From contig CM036617.1 of NCBI GenBank assembly GCA_020746105.1, positions 20,776,037 to 20,840,036 on the forward strand: a stretch of DNA of 64,000 bases, read 5' to 3'. The notes beneath the pieces were generated by a model, which did not search any database, was not told where the DNA came from, and worked only from the letters and a program-made list of their open reading frames with translations. Shown piece by piece: positions 1 to 13,883 of this stretch; position 1 is the first letter of the stretch; every line of letters starts with the position of its first letter. Source of the stretch: Trogon surrucura. Taxonomy: Eukaryota; Chordata; Aves; Trogoniformes; Trogonidae. A program made the translations under genes and the position numbers.

Positions 1-3000
1 ACCAAGAGCATGTATAAAGAGAAGTCTCTGCATAACTGTCTTTCCAGGATGTGAGCTATATTTACAGCCTCTTGCAAGCTGTGGGGACTATTTTTGTAAG
101 TAATACTACTCACGGAGAGTCCTATCTGAGGATATTTCTCTAAACTGGTTTATCATAAACCTTTTTTACTTTTTTTTCTTTTTTTTTTTTTTTTTAAATG
201 CCTTCCATGAAAACTGTCAATAGTGCTTATATAGTATACTGGTTTGGGAGGAGAAGCGATGGTCAACAGAGTGCTACATTTCATGAGAAAAATGCAGCCT
301 AGTGCAGAGAAATTGTTTAGCGTCTCATCTGAGGGCAGCCAGTTACTTTATAGAAATAACTGCTGGAATTTCAGTAGTATCATTGACTGGAATATATTGT
401 AGGGAGGAGGAAACCTCCGACTCTCGGGAGCTAAAGACATCAATTAGGTTCGGAGCAGATTCCAGTGTCGGCAATATATTGCAGAGTAATGTGGTTCATT
501 TTGCAATCTTCGAATACCTGCAAAACTGAAGTAAATTTTAAAGATATGACAGATGCAGCATGGCTTCATTTTCTGAATTACTGCTGTGCTTAACCGATGA
601 AGCATAGCAACATGATTGCCCAAACCAAGGATTGCTCAAGGGCTTGAGACCTTTTCCCAACAAAGTTCAGGCTGGTTTAAAGGAACAGCGTCAAGATAAA
701 AATTGCTTACTCTGTGCTAATACACTCTTTCGTAAGACTTGGTTGTCATCCACATTCTTAAATCTAGGTAAAACAGATATTTTCATTTATTTTTCTCCTT
801 TGGAACTGTTTGCTTTCCTTTTGCATTCCAATCCATATGGGAATGAAACTCAGCTGCACTATTTCACCTCCTGGTTCCAGACAGCTGCACTTTCTGAATT
901 TCATGCTTTTGCACAGAGTTGCTGGATTTGAATTCCCACCAGCAGAGCAGCATGTACAAGAGAGATGGCTTGAATCTGCTGTCTAGAAAGTACCTGTGTT
1001 CAGCTGGTCCACAACGGACAGACTATTTCTTTTCACTTTTAGAAACAAACTATTAGAAATCGCATTCCTCAGAAATACTAAGGAAATGGAATTCAGCTGG
1101 GTCACAGCATGATAGAGTTCTGAAAAAAACCCCAACATGATGTGATCTCTTGTCAATTTTGGGAGATTACTCTGTATCAGTGAAGTCTTTCTTCCCAACT
1201 ATGTTCTCTGCAGTAAGGTATCTCCAGAAGGAAACATGCTACATCAAAAGAACAATACCATTTGTCTGTGTGAGTAAATCCATTCACAGATGAGACCATG
1301 AGATAATAATCTACCATGGTAAGGGTCAATGTGTTTACTCATGGCTCCGCTTCAGTGACTTCGCTGGATCTACGGTGATTATGGCACTCACCTCCTGACT
1401 TGCCTGCGCAGCCTCTGCCCCGTTGTGTGGTACAGTGGGAGGGAGGGACCACGGCTTCACCATTTCACATTCTTGCTCCTTCCACCTCTGTGCAACTCCA
1501 CTGTCTTGCATCTAATGCTGCGAATCACCTCATCCTCCCCCGGTACTGTTGTTCCTACTGTTTGCTGGGCCACAGCACGACTCTGAACATTTGTATTTGG
1601 AACCAATTACCGAATTGTGCTGCTAAAAATACTCCCAGTGGCCAAATAATTGTGATGTGGGTGGCTGAACTTTTTCTGTACACTGCACTGGAAGCTAATG
1701 AAAGCTTGAACCCATTCAGAAACTTGCAAAAGAAAGGTAAAGCAAGAACATCATCAGTAATACCTAGTTCTCTGCTAGTTTGAATAGACACATGAAACGA
1801 TTATGGAGATGTGAACATATGTGTGTATGGGCACACAGACACAAAAAATTTGCTGACAGTGATATCCTTCACGAGGACAAGATGTCTAGAACAATCTACT
1901 GACACAAAATGAATGATGTGCAAGAAGAAAGACTTAGGTAAACACTGAAATGTTCTTGTTTTAATGTAGTGATTTTCTTTGCAGAATGATGCGTGGGGAG
2001 TCATTCTTCCCAAATCATCAATGCAAAAACATTTAGGACTTTGGAGTCCTCTAGCACAGTACAGACGACACAACCTGTATGTGAATATAATGTGAATATG
2101 TATAACTGTGATGCAAAATTACATCTGTGGCAGTCAAAGTTAGGCTCATTGCTTCAATAATTGAGTGGGTGAAAAAATTAACCCTAACCAAATTATGACT
2201 ATGGTTTAGATCTGTGTTGTTTTTTTTTTGTTGGGACTACGCCTGTGAAGTCTATCACAGCATTCTTTTGGGACAGCAAAGGTGTAGCGAACGTAAGAGC
2301 TGGTACTTCATAAATACATTTGATTTCAACATAAAGTGGGTGAAATAGGACAAATTTGATGGGGAAACTGCCTCAGCTTTGGAGAGGAAACATGAACCCA
2401 GGCTCATGTTAACTGGGTAAGGCATTCTGGGTGCTCAGACTGCCTTTATAGCCCTCATGAAGAAGGCTCAAATGCCTGAATTTCACAAGGACCCACATTC
2501 CTATGCACTCTGCCCCCAGCCCCACACTTTGTATCAATCATTGACTGCAGCCGGAGCCCAGGCAGCGCCCGAGAGGACTGTAGGAATGTTGGGCCTTTGT
2601 GTGGAATTTCGCCAGCAGGAGCTAGTTGCACTCACCGTTTGGGAATGCATGGGCCAAACTTTCAAGTCATTGCAATCAGCTTGATGGCACCGCTTTGTTC
2701 AGACACAATGCACATGGCTTTTGAACATCACAGCCAATCTGTCCCAAAATTTTAGGAAGAGTTTGGAGGCATCAATAGACAGTACCCTTCTGATCCTGGA
2801 GAAAATGAGAAGAGGGTAATGCAGGACACATGAAACTCTGTTATCTGGTGAGGGCATCCAGCAGTCATCACTCTGGCCAGTAGTTATCTTTTCATCAAAG
2901 ACCTGGAACAGTAGCTGTTAGCATCTCCCAGCAAACAATACCCCCATCAGAGCTTTGCCCTTCCTGCCGCAAACGCTCGGAGTGATTCACCCTCCAGACA

Positions 3001-6000
3001 GAAGGAAAAGGTGTGGGAGAAACACATGGGCATGTTCAGAGCCCTTGGCTTGGTGCAGAAAATGAAGGACTCTGGAACTGGTGAGGACAAGGTTAGCTTC
3101 CCAAAATGCCCGTGTAAGGGGAAAAAACTGATGGAGGTGTGAGGAACCCCCACACTGAGGGAGCAAATAAGGCGTTTTTCATCTCTAGTACTCTGGAGAA
3201 GAAAATCAAAAGGAAATCCCAGAGCCACGGGTAAGGAGATGGAGGTTTGGGACTAGGAAACTCCTAGAGGAGTACAGGACGGGAAAGCAGCACCAGAGAA
3301 CATGGGGAGGAATGAGCCACATATGTGGCCTATGGAAACTACAAATTGCGCCCCGCTCTGTGCACACGCATACACATAGCAGCACAAGGGCATTTTGCAA
3401 CCGTAAGAGACCAGCTGATGCTTCCGAAGCGTGATGCTCCACTAAAACGTTTCGCGTTGATTTGAGAGAGGGGGAGGTACCCAGGTCTGTTGAGTCAAAG
3501 ATTGTGTAGATCAGCTTTTCTCTGTGACCTGTCCAACTTGGGGACTGTTGGCAAACCATTTCAGTTCTCCACCTGAGCTCCCCTCTCTGTAAGGAAAGAG
3601 GAATGATTCCCATGCATTGGAAAGACTAGGAAATCTCCGGATGAATAGCTCCTTCTGCGAACTATCAGTATTTAAAATTGATCCTTCAAAGCCCAGCATC
3701 ATAATGTAGCACTCATTTAAAAGAAAGCTGTGTTTGTTTCTCTGGTAATTTACTGTACCTATTTAGAAGGCCTGGTACTAAAGTCCTGTGTAAGCTCTTC
3801 CCATGAGAAAATAATATGTTTTTAAAAGTATCTATTAAATTTGCATTTTTCATTAGGCTGATCTATCCATTTAAAAACTGTTGGCTGCTAAGGAATTTCT
3901 GTTGTCACCTCTACAATAAGTTACATATTTTGAACTGAATTTATCAAGGAAAGGATGTCTTTAATATGCTTCAGCTGTTAACCTGAGTCTAGTGCTTTGT
4001 TGTTTCCTGTTACCAACTTTGAGTGCAGGAGAATGAATCTCGTATTTCCTGTGACATATTTGGTTTATGGAAAACCTGAAGTCTGGAAAGCATAAAAAAT
4101 GGTGTCTCATTCCACTGGGAATATAGAAGTAAGTTATCATGTCAGTATAAAATGAGATATGCTTTGCCCAATGAGTAGCTCATATATAGGGGAAATCTGA
4201 GATTTTTTAGATAAGACGCTGGAAGAAGAGACAAAATTTACTCATGCGGCAGAGATCACAATCTACTCAAACGAGGCCTGAAATGGGAGTGAACAAAACT
4301 TTATTGCAAATGGGTACTTTCCGTTAGTTGCCTGGTTGCAATTAATGCCTAGTCACTAAAACTGAATGTCACATTCCCCAAAAGCACCACTAGCAACGAA
4401 CCTACTGGACACCTCACCCCTGAAACTTGACAGATAATTGCCAGCAGGGAGACAAAATATCACACAGATGCAGCGGTTACAGCAGGGGGAGTGCTCAGGG
4501 CTGCTTTGGAACCCACATCCATTTGGTTGCAAACGAGACTGAGTCAGAGGCATTTTACCACAATTAATCCTAATCCTTCTCAGAGCAAAACCCAAGACCA
4601 TTTCAGGAAGCCTCAAGGTGTCCACATCTTAGAAACTCATCAAGGTCCTTCCTGAACTAAGGAAAGACAAGAGGGTGTGGCTGGAAAGAATAAATGTACT
4701 AACAAAAAAAGCATTTCAACAGTGAGGGCTGTCAGTCCAGCATGCTTGGAAAATAATAAAACTGGTGAGGCTATAACCAGCTCAGCAAACAGAGTCAGAA
4801 GTTAGCACTTTTGATAGGCTGCCTTATCAAAAGAAATACGGGGAAAAGTGGTACTTCAGAAAAGGACAAGAAATTGTCAAATTAGATATAATTTGAACAC
4901 ATTTTGGGTTCCCAACATAATGTGTGGTTTGGACCAGATGTGGGACTCAGAGGAAACCATTCCTCTTCTGAGATGCTGGATCTGCCAAAGTCTGTAAAAG
5001 CAAGGAAGTATACTTGGAAGATTGTCAAAAAAATAGTGACCATGGTAATGAGCTTTGGATCAGATCTGTCAACAAGACTTGGATCTCTCCTGTAAGCCTT
5101 GTTATTATGACTAAATCAGCCCAAAAGGAAAAAAAAAATAACAGCAACAAACTTTAACTGATTAAATTCTAAAAGAAAACTGGACACGGAACAGAGTAAA
5201 GCAAGGGATGGGATAGGAAAATGGGCACTGGCACGTAGTCAGAACTGCTATGAGCGTGTATTCAAAGACAATTAGAATAATAGTACAGGTGGGTGAGGAA
5301 GTACAACCACAGATAAGGGAAAAGACGTAGTGCAGAGGAAGAGAAGTAGGCAGATTGCAGACTGACATCAGCAATGCACAAGGCGAGAAGGGCGAGCTAA
5401 TATAAAACATGGAAGTCAAACTCTGAGAGACTGAACTACATATATTCTGGATACACTGAATAAGACCACAGTGGAAAGAGGGATAGATCTCAACTATGGA
5501 CAGAAGTGCTGAGCTTTTGAAAAAGACCCTATTTATACCCTAGTTTTAAAAAAAATCTACTTTTATATCAAAGGGTGTGGGAAGCAGGTGATAGAAATGA
5601 CCATAAATAAAAAGAAGAAAGAGAAGACCATGCTAACACAAGGCAATTGCACATGTGGAACAGCTGCTAAACGTGAACATTCCAGAGAAGCATGGGGCAA
5701 GTATCAGTTAATCTTCCTATATGTGACCGTTCACTGTAAGGCTACAATTGCTCTCAGGAAAAATACTTAATAAGGGACCAGCTCTTCAGAGCAGAAATGA
5801 TACCTCTACAGATAAGATGGACAGAGAAGTTAAATGGAGAAACACAGCTAGGCTGCATGAATGTTCACAAAGAACACAGCAGTTCAACAGCAAAGCCAGG
5901 ACCAGAATCCTCATCTCCTGAATCATCAATCTTAAAAAAGATGCAAAACATGAAGAGTCAGAGGGGATGTCTAATTTCTTGGTTTCAGGCTATTGCCGAG

Positions 6001-7531
6001 CCCAGACACAAAGCTTTACGAGAAACCTCTAAGAATTAGGTTTTGCCCTAGACAGTCTGCAGAGATTCAGATCCCTGCTGCTTAGCCTCTCTTTGATTTT
6101 CCAGTGGTGCTTTAAGTCTATTTCTGTGTCTCAATTTCCTAAATAAACTTGCTTTTCATTGCGACTGTGCCAGCTGAGATGGCCTTCTGTTGGCACACCT
6201 GTCGCATCTGTGAGACAGCACGGAGCACTCTTCTGCTCAAGGCCTGCCTGCAGAAAGCGGCAGGTTCTCCAAGCCCCTGTGAGCCCAGCATTCAGCCACC
6301 ACGTTTCTGGTGCTTTTAAGAGAGGGCCTGAGAGCTGAGCAGTTGTGCGTGGGGCTGAGAGGGCAGAGCTCCAGGGGAAGCCTTCGCTGTTTGGATTGCC
6401 TGCAGGAAGGAAGTGGGTGACATACAAAAGGGAAGGCATCTCAAAGCAGTGTAAGAAGCTCCAGTCAACAAACCTGACGTATTTTCTTAGTGGGGAGAGA
6501 AAGATACCGAGTAAAGGAAAAACTGTAGTCACACCTCTGTGCACTTTGGGAGCTGAGATCCTGTGTGCTTTGTGCTTGTTTACGTACTTTTATCAGCAAA
6601 GAGGGACAGCAGAAAACTGAGAGAAGGTATTTACTGTTGTTTGTGAGGTGAGTGACTTGCATGAATACTTGGCCCAAGTCCTGTAGATCAGTTGGTATAA
6701 TCAGAAGCAGGATGGAAGGATAAGGGTAGCTATTGCCTGGCCTTTGCAACAGAAAAAGAAAATTGTATGTTGGGACTTGTCATCCATATGTGCCACATGT
6801 CCAATTTAAGGATAAAGTTTTATGTATATCAGGTTCAGAATTACAGCCTCTATAAAGTTGTGGAGGAAAATTTTGAGAGACCCCTGTGTAGGAAACTGTG
6901 AAAAATCCCCAACAGCCCATAATGCTCTACTAGAGTGTCATCACGGAATAATATAACATGAAAACCAGCATCCAAACTGGAAGACTTTACACTCTAAAAA
7001 TGCTTCACCACTGCGTGTTTCCATCTGATGACTATCATTACCATCATGTGTCTCCTGGTCTTTCCCACAGTATTTCAAACTACATCTATTTTGAACTTTC
7101 TTCCCACACCAGCCACTGCTTTTAGCTCACTTGCTTGTCTAAAAAGCTGCACAGCAGTCCTAAACATACGTTAAATTTTTAGCTATTTTGTTTCAGTCTC
7201 TGCTGTACCTTACCTTTGCATACTGTGCTAGCACTCACACAATCTCAGCTCCATGATTTAAAGAAACAAGGCTCGGGGTAGCTTTTATTCGTCACCAGTC
7301 TCTAAAACCACAGGTTGGATAATATGTGTTTGCAAATAATTAAAATAGAGAATTTGGTTATAATGAAAATCAGCATTCTGGATCTGTAACTTAAAGGAGT
7401 AAAGTCTTCTGTAAGTTTTGGAATCTGATAAACAGATGGATAGTTATATTATATTGTAAATCACAGTGAATAGAGACACAGAAGCCACAACAAATTGTTT
7501 AAAAGCAGCATCTCATGACAGCATACAATAC

Positions 7532-7700
7532 ACTTGAAGCGGCCCTTGCTTTTCTATCACCATGACTACAAATCTTCTCTGTGCTCTGGCCATTTCTTGC
7601 TTCAGGTACTGTAGTTTGTTTACAGTTATTCTCCACACTCCTTTGTATTACCTTTAGGCTAACAAAACCAGTCTACTTGCTCTTCCATCTCTTTACCATT
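7532..7700 (+). repeat. Local duplication, copy A
   Basis: This segment begins CTTGAAGCGGCCCTTGCTTT and is clearly similar to 8,460-8,610, about 925 bases downstream. Both share the block around TTGCTTTTCTATCAC, then GACTACAA.TCTTCTCT and CTCTGGCC/GTCTGGCC. Homology fades with indels toward the 3' end (TAGGCTAACAAAA against CAGCCTAACCAAAA). I do not recognise a repeat family. Confidence 0.55.
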
Positions 7701-8459
7701 TCTCATACAGCTCCAGATCCTCTAACCAGCTCTGCAATGCCAACCGCTTGGTGGGTATGTAGCAAGAGGGCAGGCTCAGGCTGTGTCATGAATTTCTGTG
7801 CACAATTGATCTGTTTAGCCATCCATCCCCTGTGTACACAGCGATACGAGTATGCAAATTTAGGAGTTATTTTTTAAGAAGTCTTGTGCAATGTTGTGAA
7901 ATGCAAGCAAAGACTGTGGTTGTGTGCAACGAATGTCCTCTTCACCGCTTGGAATTTCACAGTTATTGCTGTTCTTTACTTTGTATACATTTGAAATATC
8001 ATGGTAGTAAATCCTCATTTTGGCAAATGAGAGGAGGTGTGTGCATGGAGAGGGTGACACCAAATGTTGGTACCAGCGTAGCTGGAGCTGTTTGTCTGGT
8101 GGCCCCTGCAACACAGCACTGCAGATTGTTCCACTCTCCTCCCCAATGCACTCTATCATTTCTGCCTGCATTTTTCTAGTGGGGAAAAGATTTTCTGTTC
8201 TGTCCATGACTGTCCAATTTCATATCTTTTTGTGTTTTTTATTCTCCCGAATCTCACTGCTCTTACATATTCGTTCTGCCTCAGACTGATCTTTTCAGTA
8301 TAGAAGTATCAAGTCTCTCTAAATCTGCTTTCAGCACTTCCTCTATTTTTTTCTGGGTTAGAGGAGTTTTCTTCTCTTCTTTCATTTTATTTCATGCAAC
8401 CAGTCTCTCATTAATGGCCTAATTTGAAGCTTTTCATTTCTGCAGTAGTACCTTCTTCT

Positions 8460-8610
8460 TCTTGAAGTGGTCCTTGCTTTTCTATCACTGTGACTACAAC
8501 TCTTCTCTATGGTCTGGCCGTTACCTGCTTCAGCTACTGTAATTCACTGAGGCTCTTTACTCCCTTCAGCCTAACCAAAAGATTATTAATCTATATTCTC
8601 CTTCCCCACA
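8460..8610 (+). repeat. Local duplication, copy B
   Basis: This is the second copy of the segment at 7,532, in the same orientation. Many point differences and small gaps indicate an old event. It could be two members of an unrecognised dispersed repeat rather than a tandem segmental duplication. Confidence 0.55.
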
Positions 8611-9914
8611 CCTGAAGGATATAATTTTGTTTCTTAATCTTGTCATCTCCCCTCTGCCTCAGTCTTCAGAGGTTTTTCTCTCCTTTTCCCCTTTTCCCTC
8701 TCTTGCTTCCAATGTGCCTCCTGACGCTTTCCTGCCACAACACCTCGTCTCCTCCCAGCCTCTGCTGTGCAGCCTGCCTTTATTTTGGTAGCTGCAGAAG
8801 TTGAAGCAAAATCAGTTTTACAGGGAGAAGAACCCATGCACAGATTCCTTGACTCCTGAAAGTCATCTGTAGGGTCCACGACAGATTAGGAAAGAAACCC
8901 CAGTGTTTCCAAGTGGCATCCAGTCACGTAGCCCAGGCCTCCCCCTCTCCTGATCTGTCCTTCAGACCTCCTGCCCTGGTGATTCCTGGTCTCTGCAGGA
9001 TCCTTTTTTTTTTTATGCTTGGGACAATTGCCTTTAGTTTGGGGGTTTTTTTTTGACCATGGTTGACTCTGAATTCTTTGGGAATGAGATTAGTGTTTTG
9101 GTATTTGCAGAGCACCTAGTTCGCCTTTATAGTGCCATATAAATGCTTACTCCATCGTAATTATAGTAGCTGGTGCCTCAGACACGCTGTACCGTACTCG
9201 GGGAGGAAGCAGACAGATTTCTGTGCGTCACACAGAGGAAAGTGACAGACTGTGTTTGCTTGCTAATTAAAACATTTCAGTGGCTTTAGCTTGAACCATA
9301 TAAAACTGTCTTGGATAGCCTAAATGTGCCTCGATTAAGATTTCAGATATGATCTCCTGTCAGAACTGAGAAGATACCCCCTTGAGAGTGATGGTCAGGG
9401 CCAAGTGCTGGCTCAGAAGGATGGGAACAGAAAGCACAACCCTATCTGTTTCCTCACCTTCTGGAGCTTAAGAGACAAATATTCTCAGAAAACTTTTTGT
9501 GTCTTAAAGGATGAAAAATCTCCATTACATTTTTGGATCTATTTTTGTAGCAGGTTCAGAGGCTCTTGGCCCTCATTCCACTACATTATCACAGCATTGA
9601 CTGGGGTAATGCTCGCTTCTGCCCTGAATCAGGAGTGTTCCCATTTGGCCACAGTGTATTAATCCCATGTAGCACCCATTTCTTTGACTCTCTTTTTTTT
9701 TTTTTTCATATTTATGCAATTGGGTAAAGTATGGATCAGCCTTAGCCCACATCCTTATACCCAGCCTCACCAGAACCAGAGATCAGTGAGTGAACATCAA
9801 GTACATTTATTAAGGTTGTACTTTCATTTGATAATTTACCATGAAGGTGAAAAGCACTAGAATGATCTATACTGACATCAAGTCTTTGGTCATTGCCTGT
9901 GTTCAGAGCTAGAG

Positions 9915-10077
9915 CAGATTGCCCAGAGAGGCTGTGGAGACTGTATCTGTGAAGATATGCAAAATCTGACTGGATCTGGTCCTGGGCAACCTGCTCTAGT
10001 TGAGCTTGCTTGAGCAAGAGTTTGTACTAGACCACCTAAAGAAGTCCCTTCCAACCTCAGGTATTCTGTGATTCTAC
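9915..10077 (+). mobile_element. CR1 LINE fragment, 3' tail, + sense
   Basis: This is a 5'-truncated CR1 piece. It reads from GCCCAGAGAGGCTGTGGAG through a diverged middle (CTGGGCAACCTGCTCTAG) to the typical end CCCTTCCAACCTCAG followed by the octamer tail ATTCTGTGATTCTAC. Such tails without poly(A) are characteristic of avian CR1 elements. Confidence 0.85.
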
Positions 10078-13000
10078 GAGCTGGGCCCTACCAGGTTTGT
10101 ATCATCTACATCCATATGTTCCTCCTGGGCAGCAAAGAGAACTCCTACATGGGCTGCAAAGCCCTTTGTCTGAAATCAAAGCAGCGTGGGGGAAGCTGAA
10201 AGTTCAGCTGGAGAATTGTTCTTTCCTGAACCTTATTCTCCTATTCACATTTTTGATGACCAAAAGTTGGGAACTCGGAGTACAACAGGCTGAATTTATT
10301 CAGAGTTTGAGCATTATGAAAGCACTCTCTGAGGCAGTTTCCTCTCACACCGCCACATCATTGAAGGCAGCCCTGACCTTTGGGGACCACCCTCTCCAGG
10401 AATGGAGGGTTATTCAGCCTGCATCCTGTTTGAGAATCACACGCCCCTCCTGAGCGGCCTGTTCCCGCTGTGGAGCAGCGCTCCTGAAGTGACTGGTTGT
10501 GGGAGTGTGACCCATTCTTCCTGCTGCTGGGTCAGAACTGAGCTCCCTCTGGATGCACGCAGCTAAAGCAAGACTGATCCCACAAACCTGCAGGCAGAGG
10601 TGTAGTCAACTTGGCTGGCATGAAGGAAAACACACCCTTGGGGTATAGCCTTGCGTATCATTTAACCTCAGCTGAATACATGTAGGAAGCAGTGATCTGG
10701 CTCCTTCTAATCCTTATTCAAGATAAGCCCTTTGAAGTCCATGTGTGCTGCAGGCAAGGCCAGCTTGGCATTTTTGACAGCAACTGCTTTCCTTTCCCCA
10801 AAAACAACAACTGGCTCTTGTTCTGCTTATTTTATTCCTGGAAAAAAACCTCATCACATTTCTGTCTTATTACTATGAGAGAACACCGTTACCACCACAA
10901 TTTCTCTCATGCATGAATACACAGACTCGTTGCATACAAATCTTCCTTTCCTCAGTGCCCAGTCCCGATGGGTCGGGAGTAGTGTCGAGTTGGGAGTAGT
11001 GTCTGTCCTGGGTTTCATGCTGGTCTTAGCAAGAGGCTAGAGAAAGAAAGAGCAGGTTGCAGAGCAGGGAACAGACTGTGCGTGCCATTCTTTGTGCTGG
11101 AGAGAGTCAAACCAGTCCTTCCTTACAGGATATCATAGGAATGTAAGGCTGGGAAGGATCTAGTTTAGGCCGTCCGTCTTCACTCTGGCAGATTTTTGTC
11201 TACTATTAAAAAATTCCGTGCAAAGATTCCACACATTTCTCTGTGGGAGCTTAGTCCAGGGTTTTGTGTTGTGTTGGAGGCTCTGACCTGAGGCTATCCT
11301 GTGTCCACATTTGCTAGTTCTTTTCTGTCCAGAAAAATTGCCTGCACAGATTTTTAAGGATTGTCTGTACCACAGATTGGGTAGGGAGGCTACACTTGTG
11401 CCAAACCTGGAGATACTCCCCGGACCTCTGCTGACCTGTTGTACAATCCATGTGCAGGAAACCAGAGCAGGAAACATGGATCTTATTCTACGGGTAGGAT
11501 GCAGTTGCTTGGTGAATACATAAATTCACAGTGTCCCAAAAGTGTGGGATTTACTACATATAAACAACACATCTGATTACAGAATCAGACAGGAACTACC
11601 GGATTCACTATATGGGCACTGCAGAACATGACAGAAGCAGGCAACATGCTGAGGCTGTGGTCCCGAAGACACACAACAGCACCTGTGTGATGCCCAGGGT
11701 ATTAGACATCAACGTTGCGAAAGTACCTTGGGTCGTGTTTCAAGTTGCATTCACCCTTTGTGGCCTGGCTCAGCCCTCCTGGGCCTTTACCTTCTCATTC
11801 TTCCTCAGTTATTTCTGTTTTTTTCCTCTCCCATATTAGGCTCACTAAGTGAATACGCAGTTTTGCAGGACACCCAGGACAGAAACACAGCAGCCCTGTG
11901 CTGGCTGCCGGGTGTGACACGCTCATCTGAAGCACCCTGAGGTGCTGCTGCCCTACGCCCTGCTGCAGCCCCAGTGCTGCACCAGGGGCGGGGCGGCAGA
12001 GCCCTGGGGTGAAGAGCAAAGGGAAATTGAGAGGTACCAAGTGAGATACACAGAAGAAATGCGTAATTTTGGGGACCGGTATTTTCCCACTTGTCTTCCA
12101 CCACTCTTCACAGTCCATGTTTTTGTAGTGAGGCACAACTGAGTGACCACAGCGTGACCCAGAACCTGACCTAGAAAAAGGGGAATTCCACACTAAATAA
12201 TGTTTTGGGTTTTGCTTGGGTTGTTTTTGCTTCAGCCCACAAGCAGTTGCAAGAGTCTTACTGAAGCTGCCCTTTGACTGCCTCTGAGCAGAAGTGAGCA
12301 GCAGAGCCAAATGTGCCTTAGACTGGCACTGTGCTAAAGACCGTGGTCAAAGTGGCACTGTAGCAGCAGGGGCACCTCTCCAGCTTCATCATCACCCTTC
12401 CACCGTGTCCCCTTCCCCTTGTCATCCTCTCCACCGCCACTTATATGTGTTGTGCAGTGCCACGGGTGGCTGTTTGGTGAACCGGCCTGGGGAACTGATC
12501 CAGCTGAAAAATAATCTGTTAGAATAAAACCAATTTCAGTGCTATCCCTTCCTCGGTGGGGTCTGCTGCACGGGCAGAGAGAAGCAACCAGGAGACAGCT
12601 TGGTTCACCCCACACTGCAGCCAAAAAAAGGGCCCCCATGACTCTTAGCCTTTGTTGGGTGAAATCAGAGCCTGAACATGGGCGGTTTCCTCATGCCTAA
12701 ATTAACCATATTCTCATACTTTGTTTCTCAGCACAATCTTCAGTTTGAAGGGAAGGGTGGTAATTTTTCTTGAAAATTCACATTGTTTTGTTAGCAAATA
12801 AACTCATGTTTGACACAACATCCGCCATGTCTGCCAGATCAACAGGGTTTTCTTTCTTTTCTCTGGCTCTTTTCCTCCTTGTTTTGTTTTGGTTTTTTTT
12901 CCCCCCTTCCAGTATTCTCTTAATTTAGACTGGACCCTCCTGTAACAGCAAGTCAGTGACTTGCTTTAGGCAAAACAATTTGTACACTAGATTTATTGTC

Positions 13001-13859
13001 TTCCTGCTTGGATGTCCATCTTCCACATCCAAGCCCATCCAAGTTTCTTTCTCTCTTTTTTTCCTCTTTACTTTGAGCTTAGTGTTTTGAAGGAAGTTGA
13101 TCAAACTGAGCATTCTTGTGAATTTGTGCTCGGTTGCCAAGAATGTAAGTGATTCATTCCCCTGTAAGGAAAAGTGCTGGCAATAAAACATTCCCCATTC
13201 CCCTTTTTTCACATGCAAAATACTGTTACTGCTCAAAACAAGCAAATCTTTTTACTCAGAACAAACTGTTACACTATTAATTGCATGACAACTAGAATTC
13301 TTAAAATACCTTTAAGCTCTATTCTTAGAAGAAGGAAATATTACCAGCAGAGGCCTTGAAAGTGATGAGATGTAAATTACAAGAATTAGTAAAGCACAAT
13401 GAAAGGGTACCTTGCCTCATATCCTTTATATTGTTACCTTACCCTCAGCAGGACCAAATTCCAGCAGTTTTTCCTTTGCACTTTGTGTCGTGGACATTTT
13501 AAGAACCCTTCGGGGAAATAATTTCAGGGGAGGCGCCGCGCTATTTAATTGAATGAAGACAGCGCAGAAGCTGAATGGCCTGTTCAGTGAGGGGAGTTTA
13601 ATGTCTCAGTTTGTCCCCTGTGGTGGTGCTGGGTGGCAGGAGGGGTGAACGCCTCAGTGCCACTTTGCAAACTCCCCGGGGACCTGCCACCACCACGTTC
13701 CCCAAGCATGGACACCTGGCCTGTGCCGGGCTCCTCTCACCCCTCTTCTGCCGCTGCGCTCCAGTGAGCCAAGGTTTTTGCACATCTGTCAAGCAGAGAG
13801 CTTGGCATTCTGCATGCTCCTCCCCAAGAAGTCAGACGGGTTGTTCGTACTTTGACAGC

Positions 13860-13883
13860 AAAAAAAAAAAAAAAAAAAAAAAA
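13860..13883 (+). repeat. Poly(A) run, 24 bases
   Basis: Uninterrupted A24 followed by GAAGAAG. It is not preceded by a recognisable retrotransposon, so it is listed as a simple repeat. Confidence 0.9.

Noticed and set aside
11004..11160. TGTCCTGGGTTTCATGCTGG and GGAATGTAAGGCTGGGAAGG, possible decayed LTR or CR1 ends
   Set aside because: Only short matches to transposon termini, and no full element or target duplication could be traced.
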